Counted from the stretch's first letter, positions 27,948-37,039 are shown. The stretch: 64,000 nt of DNA from Desertivirga xinjiangensis (GCF_024436435.1 NZ_JAFMZP010000004.1:248001-312000), one strand, 5' to 3'. Translations and numbers: made by a program. The notes: generated by a model not told the origin, from the letters alone.

Positions 27948-27955
27948 TAAGTTTG
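27948..27955 (+). promoter_or_regulatory. -7 element immediately upstream of argS
   Basis: TAAGTTTG matches TANNTTTG and ends four bases before ATG 27960. A second match (TATTTTTG) lies at 27924-27931. Use of the first predicts a leaderless argS transcript; use of the second gives a leader of about 22 bases. Confidence 0.45.
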
Positions 27956-27959
27956 TCTG

Positions 27960-29729
27960 ATGGATTTTATTTTAAAAGGAACCGTTGAAGCTGTTAAAGC
28001 TCTATATAATACAGAAATTAAGGAATCGGATATAGCTCTTCAGGAAACCCGCAAGGAATTTGATGGCGAAATAACTGTTGTAACGTTTCCTCTTACGAGA
28101 TTGTCAAGGAAGACCCCTGAGCAAACAGGAAATGAAATAGGAGAGTATCTGGTTAGCCACTTATCCGAGGTTGCCGGATTTAGTGTAATTAAAGGTTTTT
28201 TAAATATTGTTTTATCTGAAGAATTCCTTTTAAAAATATTCAAAGAACAACTAGTAAAAGAAAACTTCGGTGAAGGCCAGCCAAACGGTAAAAAGGTGAT
28301 GGTTGAGTATTCATCTCCCAATACTAACAAGCCACTTCATTTGGGCCATGTAAGGAATAACTTACTTGGTTTCTCAGTTGCGGAGATTCTTTCTGCAGAA
28401 GGTTTTGAGGTTGTGAAAGCTAATCTCGTTAACGACCGGGGTATACATATCTGCAAATCAATGCTTGCCTGGCAGAAATTTGGACAAGGGGAAACTCCCG
28501 AAAGTACCGGACTTAAAGGCGACAAACTTGTCGGCAATTATTACGTTATTTTCGACAAGGAGTATAAAAAGGAAATCGAAGAACTGAAGGCCCAGGGTCA
28601 GTCAGAAGAGGACGCAAAGAAAAATGCACCGCTAATTAATGAGGCGCGGCAGATGCTTCAGAAATGGGAAGCCGGTGATGAGGGGGTGATCAGCCTCTGG
28701 AAAACGATGAATAGTTGGGTGTATGCCGGCTTTGATGAAACCTACAATAAGCTTGGTGTTTCCTTCGACAAATATTACTATGAATCTGATACTTATTTAT
28801 TAGGAAAGGATATTATAGAGGAAGGTCTGGAGAAAGGAGTTTTCTTTAAAAAGGAAGATAATTCAGTCTGGATAGATTTAACCACAGAGGGCTTGGATGA
28901 AAAGCTGGTTTTAAGAGGGGATGGTACTTCGGTATATATCACCCAGGATTTAGGAACGGCAGAATTGAAGTATAAGGATTTCAATGTAGAAGAATCGATC
29001 TATGTAGTAGGGAACGAGCAGGATTACCACTTCAAAGTGTTGTTTTTGATTCTCGATAAACTGGGTAAATCATGGGCTAAAGGGCTTTATCATCTTTCGT
29101 ACGGAATGGTTGATCTGCCTTCCGGCAAAATGAAGTCACGGGAAGGAACAGTTGTTGACGCAGACGACCTCATCAGAGAAATGGTGGATACCGCCAGAAA
29201 GCGGACAGAGGAACTTGGAAAAACCGAAGGCTTTTCGGACGCAGAGAAAGAGCATCTGTACAACATGATCGGTTTAGGGGCTTTAAAATACTTTTTATTG
29301 AAGGTAGAACCGAAAAAGCGTTTGTTGTTCGACCCTAATGAGTCTATCGACTTCCAAGGCCATACCGGACCATTCATTCAGTATACTCATGCGCGGATCC
29401 GGTCCGTTATAAATAAAGCAAGTCATAAAGACTTTAGCTTTTCAGAAATTGGTTCTTCTCTTTCTTCATCTGAAAGAGAGCTTGTCATGTCTTTATACAA
29501 ATATCCGGAAGTTATATCTGCGGCAGCTAAAGAACATAGCCCAGCTTTAGTGGCAAATTACACTTATGAGCTTGCAAAGCTGTACAACAAGTTCTATCAT
29601 GAAGAGCCTATCTTAAAAGTAGAGGAGCAACAGTTAATGAATTTCCGGCTTGCCTTATCACAGTCTACCGCCTCGGTTATTAAAAAGTCAATGAAATTGC
29701 TGGGAATCGAAGTCCCCGAAAAAATGTAA
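27960..29729 (+). CDS. argS: Arginyl-tRNA synthetase
   Basis: ArgRS charges tRNA(Arg). The 589-residue class I synthetase has the HIGH-type motif in NTNKPLHLGHVRNNLLG, the class-specific SFDKYYYESD region, the KMSKS equivalent GKMKSREGTVV, and a C-terminal DALR anticodon-binding domain (from about residue 470). It is divergent from the arginine deiminase operon with a 148-bp gap, so the arginine genes and argS share a control region. No T-box or riboswitch structure was recognised there. Confidence 0.95.
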   Translation: MDFILKGTVEAVKALYNTEIKESDIALQETRKEFDGEITVVTFPLTRLSRKTPEQTGNEIGEYLVSHLSEVAGFSVIKGFLNIVLSEEFLLKIFKEQLVKENFGEGQPNGKKVMVEYSSPNTNKPLHLGHVRNNLLGFSVAEILSAEGFEVVKANLVNDRGIHICKSMLAWQKFGQGETPESTGLKGDKLVGNYYVIFDKEYKKEIEELKAQGQSEEDAKKNAPLINEARQMLQKWEAGDEGVISLWKTMNSWVYAGFDETYNKLGVSFDKYYYESDTYLLGKDIIEEGLEKGVFFKKEDNSVWIDLTTEGLDEKLVLRGDGTSVYITQDLGTAELKYKDFNVEESIYVVGNEQDYHFKVLFLILDKLGKSWAKGLYHLSYGMVDLPSGKMKSREGTVVDADDLIREMVDTARKRTEELGKTEGFSDAEKEHLYNMIGLGALKYFLLKVEPKKRLLFDPNESIDFQGHTGPFIQYTHARIRSVINKASHKDFSFSEIGSSLSSSERELVMSLYKYPEVISAAAKEHSPALVANYTYELAKLYNKFYHEEPILKVEEQQLMNFRLALSQSTASVIKKSMKLLGIEVPEKM

Positions 29730-29736
29730 CGAGTTT

Positions 29737-29772
29737 CAGGCGCTTGCATGTTGTTTTGTTCTCAAGCGCCTG
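29737..29772 (+). terminator. Hairpin between argS and bioD
   Basis: Arms CAGGCGCTTG (29737-29746) and CAAGCGCCTG (29763-29772) pair perfectly over 10 bp with a 16-base T-rich loop. The right arm runs into the bioD stop codon. There is no good T tract, so efficiency is uncertain. Confidence 0.55.
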
Positions 29773-30376
29773 TATCTATTTGCTGTGCCAGGAACTTAAT
29801 ACTTTCTTTGTCGAGGTTTGGAACCAGTGGAATTCTTCCAAGCAATCGGGTGTCGCTATAATTTAGTATGACAGATTCTGAGTATTCGTCGGGAGCTCCG
29901 TTGAATATTATTCCCTTCACCGGGATATTCCTGTGCTTTAAAGTATCCAGGCTGAGCAGGGTATGGTTAATGCTACCCAGATAATGTTTCACAACCAGGA
30001 TAACTTCTGCCTGTAAATGCCCAATAAGATCAATGATAAGCTGTTTATCATTTAAGGGTACCATTAAGCCGCCCGCACCCTCTACCAGAAGCTGATTCTG
30101 TGTTTCCGGAATATGTATTTTGCTAAGATCGATCTCAACGCCGTCCAAAGCCGCAGATTTATGCGGGGAGAATGGCTGGGTTAAACGATATGATTCCGGA
30201 TGAAAAAGCGACACCGGATTCGATACAAGCGCCTTTACCTTCATCGTATCAGAATCATTCAGATCGCCCGACTGTACAGGTTTCCAGTAATCGCATTTTA
30301 GTTTTTCTACAAGAACGGCTGACACAACGGTTTTCCCGACGTCAGTACCAATTCCGGTTATAAAAAGAGGTCTCAT
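29762..30376 (-). CDS. bioD: Dethiobiotin synthase
   Basis: BioD closes the ureido ring of biotin using ATP and CO2. The 204-residue protein has the P-loop TGIGTDVGKTVVSA (residues 6-19), YWKPVQSGD and the EGAGGLMVPL segment. It follows bioF by four bases on the same strand, so the two are co-transcribed. bioA and bioB are not in the window. Confidence 0.93.
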   Translation of the reverse strand: MRPLFITGIGTDVGKTVVSAVLVEKLKCDYWKPVQSGDLNDSDTMKVKALVSNPVSLFHPESYRLTQPFSPHKSAALDGVEIDLSKIHIPETQNQLLVEGAGGLMVPLNDKQLIIDLIGHLQAEVILVVKHYLGSINHTLLSLDTLKHRNIPVKGIIFNGAPDEYSESVILNYSDTRLLGRIPLVPNLDKESIKFLAQQIDTGA

Positions 30377-30380
30377 TTGT

Positions 30381-31511
30381 TTAATCCTTAAATGTTTCTG
30401 CTACTTTCTTGAGTAAAAGCTTGATTTCGTTGTCCGAATTGAATGTATGAAGGCAAAAGCGTAATCTTTCTTTTCCTTCGGCTACGGTAGGGTGGAGAAT
30501 AGCCCGAACGGCAAATCCTGCATCTTGCAAAGCTGCTTCAAGTCGTTTAGCTTTTTGGTTGCCCTCAACTAAAAGGCATTGAATAGGCGATTCGCTGTTG
30601 ATGAATAATCCAGGGAGTTGGCCTGCAGCTTCTTTAAAAGCCGCTATCTTCAATTCTATATCACGTTTGAAATTGTTTCTTCGAAGATACTGATAAGCCG
30701 AATAGACACTGAGATGTGACAAAGGAGAAGCAGCTGTTGTGTAGATGAAGGAACGGGCAAAGTTGATCAGGTAAGAGCGCAATGCCTGGCTGCCCAGGAT
30801 AGCTGCACCATGGCAGCCCAGTGCTTTTCCAAAGGTGATTATCCGCGCAAACACCTGGTCTTGCAAGCCAAGTTGATGTACCAATCCCTGGCCCTGTTCG
30901 CCGAATATACCAACTGCGTGAGCTTCGTCCACAATCAAAGCTGCTGAATACCTTTCAGCAAGAGCTGCTATTTTTTGTAAGGGGGCTGTATCGCCATCCA
31001 TCGAATAAATGCTTTCAACAGCGATGAAAATCCTTCCTTTTGCTACTTTGAGTTTTTCTTCTAAGCTATTTAAATCATTATGTTTAAATGAGTAACGGTT
31101 AGCAAAACTTAGCCGTGCGCCATCAATAATAGAAGCGTGGATGAGTTCATCGGTGATGATGGTGTCTCCTCGTTGAGGCAGCGAAGAAAAAATTCCGACG
31201 TTGGCATCGTAGCCCGAATTGAAGATGAGAGCGGCTTCAGCCTGATGAAAGTGAGAAATATAGTTCTCGAGGTCTTCTGTAAACGGGTCATTGCCTGAAA
31301 TAAGTCTGGAACCTGTAGAGCCTGTAAGCGAATAGGAATGTTTACTTATTTCTGCCTGAAAGATGGACTGCAAATCTGCAGATCGGGCAAAGCCCAGATA
31401 GTCATTAGAGCAAAAGTCGACCAGCTGGACGTACGTATTTAATGTACGTAAAGAATGACCTTCTATTCTTTCGTTAAGTTTCGCATTAATATATGAAGTG
31501 ATGTCGTTCAA
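30381..31511 (-). CDS. bioF: 8-amino-7-oxononanoate synthase
   Basis: BioF condenses pimeloyl thioester with alanine. The 376-residue protein has FCSNDYLGFA, GSTGSRLISGN, IVDEAHAVGIFGEQG and the PLP lysine in ITFGKALGCHG. The frame is open to a TTG at 31574, but that extension reads through the upstream gene's terminator. The TTG at 31511 gives MNDITSYINAKLNERI, the usual family start, and is preceded seven bases earlier by TATTTTAG, a near match to the -7 element. A TTG start is therefore proposed. Confidence 0.92.
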   Translation of the reverse strand: MNDITSYINAKLNERIEGHSLRTLNTYVQLVDFCSNDYLGFARSADLQSIFQAEISKHSYSLTGSTGSRLISGNDPFTEDLENYISHFHQAEAALIFNSGYDANVGIFSSLPQRGDTIITDELIHASIIDGARLSFANRYSFKHNDLNSLEEKLKVAKGRIFIAVESIYSMDGDTAPLQKIAALAERYSAALIVDEAHAVGIFGEQGQGLVHQLGLQDQVFARIITFGKALGCHGAAILGSQALRSYLINFARSFIYTTAASPLSHLSVYSAYQYLRRNNFKRDIELKIAAFKEAAGQLPGLFINSESPIQCLLVEGNQKAKRLEAALQDAGFAVRAILHPTVAEGKERLRFCLHTFNSDNEIKLLLKKVAETFKD

Positions 31512-31520
31512 AACGGCCCT

Positions 31521-31556
31521 AAAATAAAAAAAGCGGCAGGAATAACCTACCGCTTT
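31521..31556 (-). terminator. Rho-independent terminator
   Basis: On the minus strand an 11-bp stem with one G-T pair (31556-31546 with 31540-31530) and a TTATT loop is followed by a T tract (31529-31521). It ends the small secreted protein gene at 31571 and lies upstream of the bioF start. Confidence 0.85.
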
Positions 31557-31570
31557 CGCTAATTGTTTAA

Positions 31571-31984
31571 TCAATTAAGCTTCCCCTCTTTATTTCTTTT
31601 TCTTTTGAATTCAGCTTTACGATGTTTGCCTTTCTCGTGGCGCTGCGCTTTAAGTTGGGCGTAAGCTTTTTTCTGATCGCTGTTTAAGATACGTTCAATT
31701 TTCTTTTCGCTGGCTTCAAACTGGCCTTTCATTTTTGAACGATCTTTTTCACCGCGTTTTCTTGTTTCGCTGCGATTCTTTTCCATGTCTCTGGCCCGAT
31801 CCAGATGTACTTTGTAGATTTCCGACCTTTGTTTATCAGACAGAGATAGTTTCTTATCCATTGCATCCGTCATGAATTGTGCTCTTTGCTCAGGAGTTTT
31901 CTTTGTATGTTTTGCTCTGTCCTGTGAAAAACCTGTAAGTGAAATGCCCGTAACTAATAAGGCCGCTAAAATTAACTTTTTCAT
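31571..31984 (-). CDS. Small basic exported protein, Spy/DUF4890-like
   Basis: The 137-residue product has a signal peptide (MKKLILAALLVTGISLTGFS) and a highly basic, helical mature part rich in Lys, Arg and Glu. It carries TPEQRAQFMTDAMDKKLSLSDKQRSEIYKV near the start and LNSDQKKAYAQLKAQ near the end. These two phrases recur in the next gene upstream, so the pair are tandem paralogues. The layout resembles Spy/CpxP-type periplasmic chaperone relatives and DUF4890 proteins. Its own terminator follows. Function is not established. Confidence 0.8.
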   Translation of the reverse strand: MKKLILAALLVTGISLTGFSQDRAKHTKKTPEQRAQFMTDAMDKKLSLSDKQRSEIYKVHLDRARDMEKNRSETRKRGEKDRSKMKGQFEASEKKIERILNSDQKKAYAQLKAQRHEKGKHRKAEFKRKRNKEGKLN

Positions 31985-32060
31985 ATCTATGTGTGTTTGT
32001 ATTAATAGAGCGTATTTGAGGAGCAGGGTTTAACAAGGACTTTGTTAAAAAGTGTTAAGG

Positions 32061-32083
32061 AAAAAAAGCGGCATAAGCCGCTT
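32061..32083 (-). terminator. Rho-independent terminator
   Basis: Minus-strand arms AAGCGGC and GCCGCTT (32083-32077 and 32072-32066) with a TTAT loop are followed by a T tract, just after the stop codon at 32089. Confidence 0.85.
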
Positions 32084-32088
32084 GTTTT

Positions 32089-32493
32089 CTAGTTGGATGG
32101 TTGAGCATTTGATCCGCCCCGGCGACCTGAACGGTTTTCCATGCGGCTTTTCATTTCTTCCTGATAGGTCGCATAAGCTTTCTTTTGCTCATCGTTAAGA
32201 AGAGCTTTAATTTTTTTGTCGGCCTGCTCGCGAATAGGCCGCATTTTTTCGAAAGATTGCCTTCTGTCGGCTACTTCAGCTGTGGTCGCTCTCAGGCTAT
32301 CCACCGACTTAGCTTGAGCCAGAAAGATAGCTTCCAGTTTTGATTTCTGTTCAGCATCTAGTTTTAGTCTGTCTGCTAAACGTTGCGACTGCGTTTTGGC
32401 TCTTTCTTCCGGAGTACGTGGGGCCTGCTGCTGAGCCTGGCTGTAAGATAGAGATCCGACTAATAAAGCGAATGCTAAAAATATTTTCTTCAT
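32089..32493 (-). CDS. Small exported protein, paralogue of the downstream gene
   Basis: The 134-residue product has a signal peptide (MKKIFLAFALLVGSLSYSQA) and a helical, charged mature region: TPEERAKTQSQRLADRLKLDAEQKSKLEAIF, then LLNDEQKKAYATYQEEM. The spacing of these phrases matches the 31571-31984 product, so they arose by duplication. The tail is Arg/Gly/Ser rich. It probably acts in the periplasm; a chaperone or metal-stress role like Spy or CpxP is only an analogy. Each paralogue has its own terminator. Confidence 0.8.
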   Translation of the reverse strand: MKKIFLAFALLVGSLSYSQAQQQAPRTPEERAKTQSQRLADRLKLDAEQKSKLEAIFLAQAKSVDSLRATTAEVADRRQSFEKMRPIREQADKKIKALLNDEQKKAYATYQEEMKSRMENRSGRRGGSNAQPSN

Positions 32494-32552
32494 AATCTAA
32501 TTTATTTGAAGTTTAGACCATGTAAAGGAAAATAGTTTAATCCGCTATTTAC

Positions 32553-33329
32553 TTAATTGTTGTTCTGTTGCAGCTTAGCAATAGACTTTTGCATTTGTGA
32601 CATTAACAATGTAAGGCTTTCCATCGTTGGTTCAGGAGTGGGCTCAGGAAGGGAGGTTGAAATATAAGCTTTAGCTTTCCACACTTCCAATATATCCTCT
32701 GCCGATATCATATACGGCTCATAAGCAATATTATCAGAGATAAGTTTAAGCGCCTTGTTTTCTTTAAAGCGATTGCCCGCTCTCTTATAAACAACACCAT
32801 CAGTCTTTGAAATGAAAACATAAGTTTCACCAGGTTTGATATCGTTCCAGTTTTCTACATATTCTCCCACAATAATACTTCCTGGCTGCAGAGGAAGCAT
32901 GGAATCGCCCTTTATTTCAAAAGCCCTGTAGGTGCCTTGCTTTAATATCGGAAGATGAAACCTGGGCAGATCGCTAATGAATTCCGGGTCGGCGTATCCA
33001 TTCAAATATCCTGCACTTGCTTTTACAGGCACCAGTTCTATATTCTCGCGTTCTTCTGAATCTACCGAAATACTTAATACCCTAACGTTGCCAGATTCGG
33101 CCTTAGGCTTTGGTTTCCACTTATCGGTGATCTTTTCATTTACAAGTTCATCCATACTTAATTCGTAGTATTCTGCGAATTTTTTTAGCAAATCGTACTT
33201 CGGATCGGCTCTTTCCTCTTCATAAGCTCCCACCAGAGAACGCTTAATCTCCATTAAATCTGCGAATTGCTGCTGTGTAAGCCCTTTTTTCTTACGTAAG
33301 TATTTAAGGTTGCCAGAAATATTGCCCAT
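32553..33329 (-). CDS. LexA-like XRE regulator with S24 peptidase domain
   Basis: The 258-residue protein has an N-terminal helix-turn-helix of XRE type (residues about 6-62, LTQQQFADLMEIKRSLVGAYE). A linker leads to an S24 self-cleavage domain: possible cleavage site Ala106-Gly107 in KASAGYLNG, nucleophile Ser143 in KGDSMLP and general base Lys182 in GVVYKRA. All elements for RecA-stimulated autolysis appear intact. A proline-rich bridge and a short C-terminal coiled segment follow. It is divergent from a small GIY-YIG-like gene across a 96-bp region with an inverted repeat, so it may repress both. Confidence 0.9.
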   Translation of the reverse strand: MGNISGNLKYLRKKKGLTQQQFADLMEIKRSLVGAYEEERADPKYDLLKKFAEYYELSMDELVNEKITDKWKPKPKAESGNVRVLSISVDSEERENIELVPVKASAGYLNGYADPEFISDLPRFHLPILKQGTYRAFEIKGDSMLPLQPGSIIVGEYVENWNDIKPGETYVFISKTDGVVYKRAGNRFKENKALKLISDNIAYEPYMISAEDILEVWKAKAYISTSLPEPTPEPTMESLTLLMSQMQKSIAKLQQNNN

Positions 33330-33348
33330 GTTAAAAATAAATTTGCAT

Positions 33349-33390
33349 TTGCTAAAATAGTTAGTAACTTTATGCTCATAAAATTAGCAA
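33349..33390. promoter_or_regulatory. Candidate operator pair
   Basis: TTGCTAA at 33349-33355 and its reverse complement TTAGCAA at 33384-33390 sit 35 bp apart, centre to centre, between two divergent genes, one of which encodes a LexA-like repressor. ATTTGC is also directly repeated at 33341 and 33347. Confidence 0.4.
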
Positions 33391-33425
33391 TTATTTTTTA
33401 ATCAAGGTAATTTAATTAGTAAAAT

Positions 33426-33767
33426 ATGAAAAGGTATGTGTTTATAGTGACTGACAGGAACAGAATTTCTTTACATGTAGGTATGAGTTCTGATTTGTTA
33501 AAAACGGTAGGTTTCTACAGGCAAATGCCTAATCTGTTTTTTGATAGTGCCCAGCAACTAACGCGCCTTGTTTACTTTGAAGAGCTGAATAGCGAACATG
33601 CCGCTATTGAGCGATTTAACGTAATCAGCCGGTATACGAGGGCTCAAAAGGAAAAGATTATAAGAAGTGTGAATCCTGACTGGCTTGATCTGAGTATAGG
33701 CCTGGATTTCGAACAAATATTAAGCACCAGGGGAATGCATGTAAATGCGCGGATAAGTGCAATGTAA
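33426..33767 (+). CDS. Degenerate GIY-YIG-fold protein
   Basis: The 113-residue protein resembles small GIY-YIG nucleases. YVFIVTDRN (Tyr4) fits the GxxY strand, LHVGMSSDL fits the YxG strand, LVYFEEL and AIERF (Glu62) fit the middle, and NPDWLDLS is the family's usual end. The second catalytic tyrosine is replaced by His17 and the following arginine is not in place, so nuclease activity is doubtful. It is divergent from a LexA-like repressor and may be its target or partner. A perfect palindromic terminator follows. Confidence 0.7.
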   Translation: MKRYVFIVTDRNRISLHVGMSSDLLKTVGFYRQMPNLFFDSAQQLTRLVYFEELNSEHAAIERFNVISRYTRAQKEKIIRSVNPDWLDLSIGLDFEQILSTRGMHVNARISAM

Positions 33768-33769
33768 CC

Positions 33770-33813
33770 ATAAAAAAACCTTCATGAGCGGCCGCTCATG
33801 AAGGTTTTTTTAT
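33770..33813. terminator. Perfect 44-nt palindromic bidirectional terminator
   Basis: The sequence is self-complementary over its full length, with the centre at 33791/33792 (GGCC), A7 on the left and T7 on the right. It serves the GIY-YIG gene on the plus strand and the broken barrel gene on the minus strand. Confidence 0.92.
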
Positions 33814-33817
33814 TAAC

Positions 33818-36800
33818 CTACCATCCTGGTGCAAATGTTAGTCCGAATACAGGGCCGTTCACGTCTGTTCTCTGGAATGGAATAGCGGCATAAGGTTCCA
33901 GGATGAAGTATCCAAAAACGTTAACACGCAAAGATAGACCTGCACTCATAGCGGGTACCCGCTCATAATGTCTCAAGACAGCGTTAGGGTTTTCCTCAGT
34001 TGGTCGTGCCTCAGTCCGGGTTACGCGGGGAGTTGCACGAAAAGCCACTTTAGAATCCTCATCATATGCTAAACCGATGTCGAAGAATGCGTTCAGGTCA
34101 GAGAACAGAAATCTGGATTCTATGGCAGAAAGCTTTTTCGGACCGGTAAATGGAAGTCGTATTTCAAAATTAGCAACTGCAATTTTTGAGCCTGTTAATT
34201 GATTAATGCCAAAACCTCCAGAACTTCCCTGGTTTCCTTGTTTATAAAAGGAATTGGCTTCCTAGCCACGTATCAGGTAAGGATAACCAATAAACAAGGG
34301 ATAAAGTCTTTCGCCATCGCTTCCAAGCCTTGCATAGGAATATGCTCTTGCAGCCAGTGTCACTTTATTAATTCTTTTGTATTTACGGAGATCAGCGGTT
34401 ATCCCGGTAAAACTAATATCGCCCACCAATCTTTCTGCACCAATTCTGTAGCGAAAACCATCCAGCGGTGCGGTGATTCCGAAAACAGAATTATCACCCA
34501 CGAAAGCCCCGTTAAACTGCACTATGCCAAAGGATTTGAAATCCATGCCAAATTGCTGGTAGTAAGGCTCATTTGCGGCCTCTGATTTGGAAACTTTGCG
34601 TCTGTCGGCACCTTGAAAGAAGCCATTACTATAATAATCAGAGTAGCGGTCAATACGATAACTGTAATAGGCAACACCTGAACTAGCTTCGAAGCGATGC
34701 ACTTTCGAGAACGGATAAGCCGCAAGGAGTTGGAACTGGTCTTCAAAAGTTCTTAGTATATCCGTGTTAATTACACCTAGCGTTGGGTTTTCCGGGTCGA
34801 CGGAAGGATAGCTTATTCCTGAGATATAAGGAATGTGAGAAACCGAAGCACCCCAGCTGATGCGGCTTTTCTGGTTAAGGAAGCCAACCTGGGCGCCGAA
34901 ATCATAGATCTCTCCATTTACTGAAGCTGCTGCAAAAATTTGATTTCTTCCGAGAATGTCGCTGAAAAGACCTTGTATTCCACCCGCAAGCCCACTGCCA
35001 AACCGGCCGCCCACTGAAGCGCCAACCCCATTACTTGACAGATAGTCTAGTTGAAACTGCGGGCGATATTTAGCAGGCTGTATCGATTGATTGCTGATGG
35101 TTTCAAAGCGTTCAAAATTGTCAAGGTTCGCGTTGATGATGTCTACTCCGACCGATTTGGCTGGGGGTAAAGTTGCCGCCTCGAAGTTCAAGGCCTGAGC
35201 ATCAACCGACAGGGGTTTGAATTCATCAGCTTTTGCATTATAAATAGTGTACTTCTGTGCTCTGTAGTACGAATAGATTATATCATCGTTTTTTGATACG
35301 CTTAAAGCTGGAGAATATTCGGTGATGCCACTGATGCCTGTAAAGTAGTCAGTCAGCTGTTCTACTTGTGCAGAATTGATTGTATAACGGTAGAGGTTCC
35401 TGAAGCCATCGCGATTTGATAAAAAGTAGATCTGCTGACTGTTTCCTGAGAACTGCGGATTTAGATTGTTTGCACCTGTAAAGACCGGAATATCTGTGAT
35501 GATTTTGCTTTTCAGATCCATGACCGCCAGATTATAGGTAATGTCTACACTTTTGTTGCTTTGGTCCAGCGTTGTGCGGTCACTGCTGAAAACCAAAGAC
35601 TTTCCATCGGGAGAAAAGTTAGGCTGGTAATCAGAGTACCTGTCGTTAGTTAGCTGAGTTATTTTCTTCGATTTAAGATTATAAATGTAAATGTCGCTAT
35701 AACCATTTTTTAGTCCTGTAAAGGCGATATCCTCACCATTTGGCGACCAGCTAAGATTACTGAATTCTCCTACATCTCCCATGCCCTCTGTGACCTCATT
35801 TTTGCCATTAGAAACATTTACAATAAAGAGTTTAGTTCTCCCGGCGCTATAGGCGCTGAATGCAAAACGCTTGCTATCGGGGGACCATGCCCCGGCCGAT
35901 TCAATAAAACTAAATTCGTCGATATGGGAGTTAGATGTTTTACTGGTGAGCTTTCGTAAGATTTTCCCGGTTTTAGCATCGGCGAGAAAAAGGTCGATAC
36001 TGAGCAGATCCTTTTCAGACAAGAAAGCAACATAATTGCCGTCGGGAGATATTGCCGGAGCAACGTTCATGTCCCCTGCATTTTTAGAATTCAGGATACT
36101 TCGTCCAATAGGAATTTGTGCCGTATCCTTTAGCAGGGGCTTATATGCGTTTTCTATGCTGGTTCTCCAAAGGTTCGAAAGGGTTCTCTCATCGTATCCA
36201 AAAGTTCGTCGTACAGCCATTTCATACCCAAATTTGGCAGTGGCTTTGAACAAAGGGACAATTACGGTATCGCCATATGTTGAGCCTATATATGTCCAGA
36301 ATGCCTGCCCGTACCGATAAGGGAAATATCGACTACTGGTTGTAAGATCTCTTAAGGTTGGAATGTCTTTATTTAAATAAGCATCACGCATCCACATAGA
36401 CGTGAATGCATCTACTTTTCCTACGGATAAATATTCGGCCATCCCTTCCACCATCCAAAGAGGCAGATTGCCTATGTTTTCGAGGTTGGTTGAATCTCCT
36501 TCAATTAGTGAATGATATTGAAAGGCATGGACAAGCTCATGGCCAAGAACGTGTCTGGTTTGGTGATTGAGTTGCTGGATCGGCATGATCACCCGGTTCT
36601 TCAAGCCCTCTGTAACACCCCCAGTACCCACACTGGCGCCGCCCTGTAAGACTGTTGTAGATTGAAAATCCGGATGATTTTCATAAAGAATGAAAGGGTT
36701 CTTTTTACTGAATGTGTCTCTGAAGACCTGTTGATGAAGGTCATACCATATTTCGGTCTCCCGCAAAAAATGACTTACCAGACTGTCGTTCTTCAGGTAA

Positions 36801-36979
36801 TGATAGAGCTCAAAATGTGGTGATTGTTTTACTTCAAATTTAAGGTTCTTGTACCTCACCAGGTTCTGCCCAAAATACTGTGCAGATACTGGGTTTTTTA
36901 TGTTGCTGAGCAGCGCAAGAAGAAGCAAAGCAACTAATTTGAAAACAGGTTTTTTTACGTTTGAGTATCGTGGTTTCAT
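33818..36979 (-). pseudogene. Peptidase MA / PD40 propeller / outer-membrane barrel protein, interrupted by an in-frame TAG
   Basis: Read through the TAG this gene would encode 1,053 residues. After a signal peptide comes a zinc-peptidase-like domain (HELVH, His147 to His151, with Glu178 in EGMAEY). Next is a TolB/PD40 propeller (about residues 300-560) with repeats such as ISPDGNYVAFLS, WSPNGEDIAFTG and FSPDGKSLVFSS. A C-terminal beta-barrel domain ends the protein. Codon 906 is TAG (34262-34264) where Omp85-type barrels have Tyr or Phe in the RGY motif (LIRG, then stop, then EANSF). The frame continues open for 147 codons to 33818. A single substitution in a Tyr codon explains it. Without read-through, the last third of the barrel is lost and assembly should fail. 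The separate downstream frame begins MAFRATPRVTR at 34048. Confidence 0.85.
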
Positions 36980-37039
36980 ATCAATGGGGCCTGGAATTTA
37001 AAGCAATATTTCGGTGCGTTTGTATTTGATTTTCGTTAG

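Noticed and set aside
33818-34048. Stand-alone 76-codon gene beginning MAFRATPRVTR
   Set aside because: It is in the same frame as the large upstream ORF and continues it without a frameshift, so it is the tail of the interrupted barrel gene and not a gene of its own.
34199-34585. 128-codon plus-strand ORF opposite the amber site
   Set aside because: It is antisense to the barrel domain, has no family resemblance and no promoter or ribosome site.
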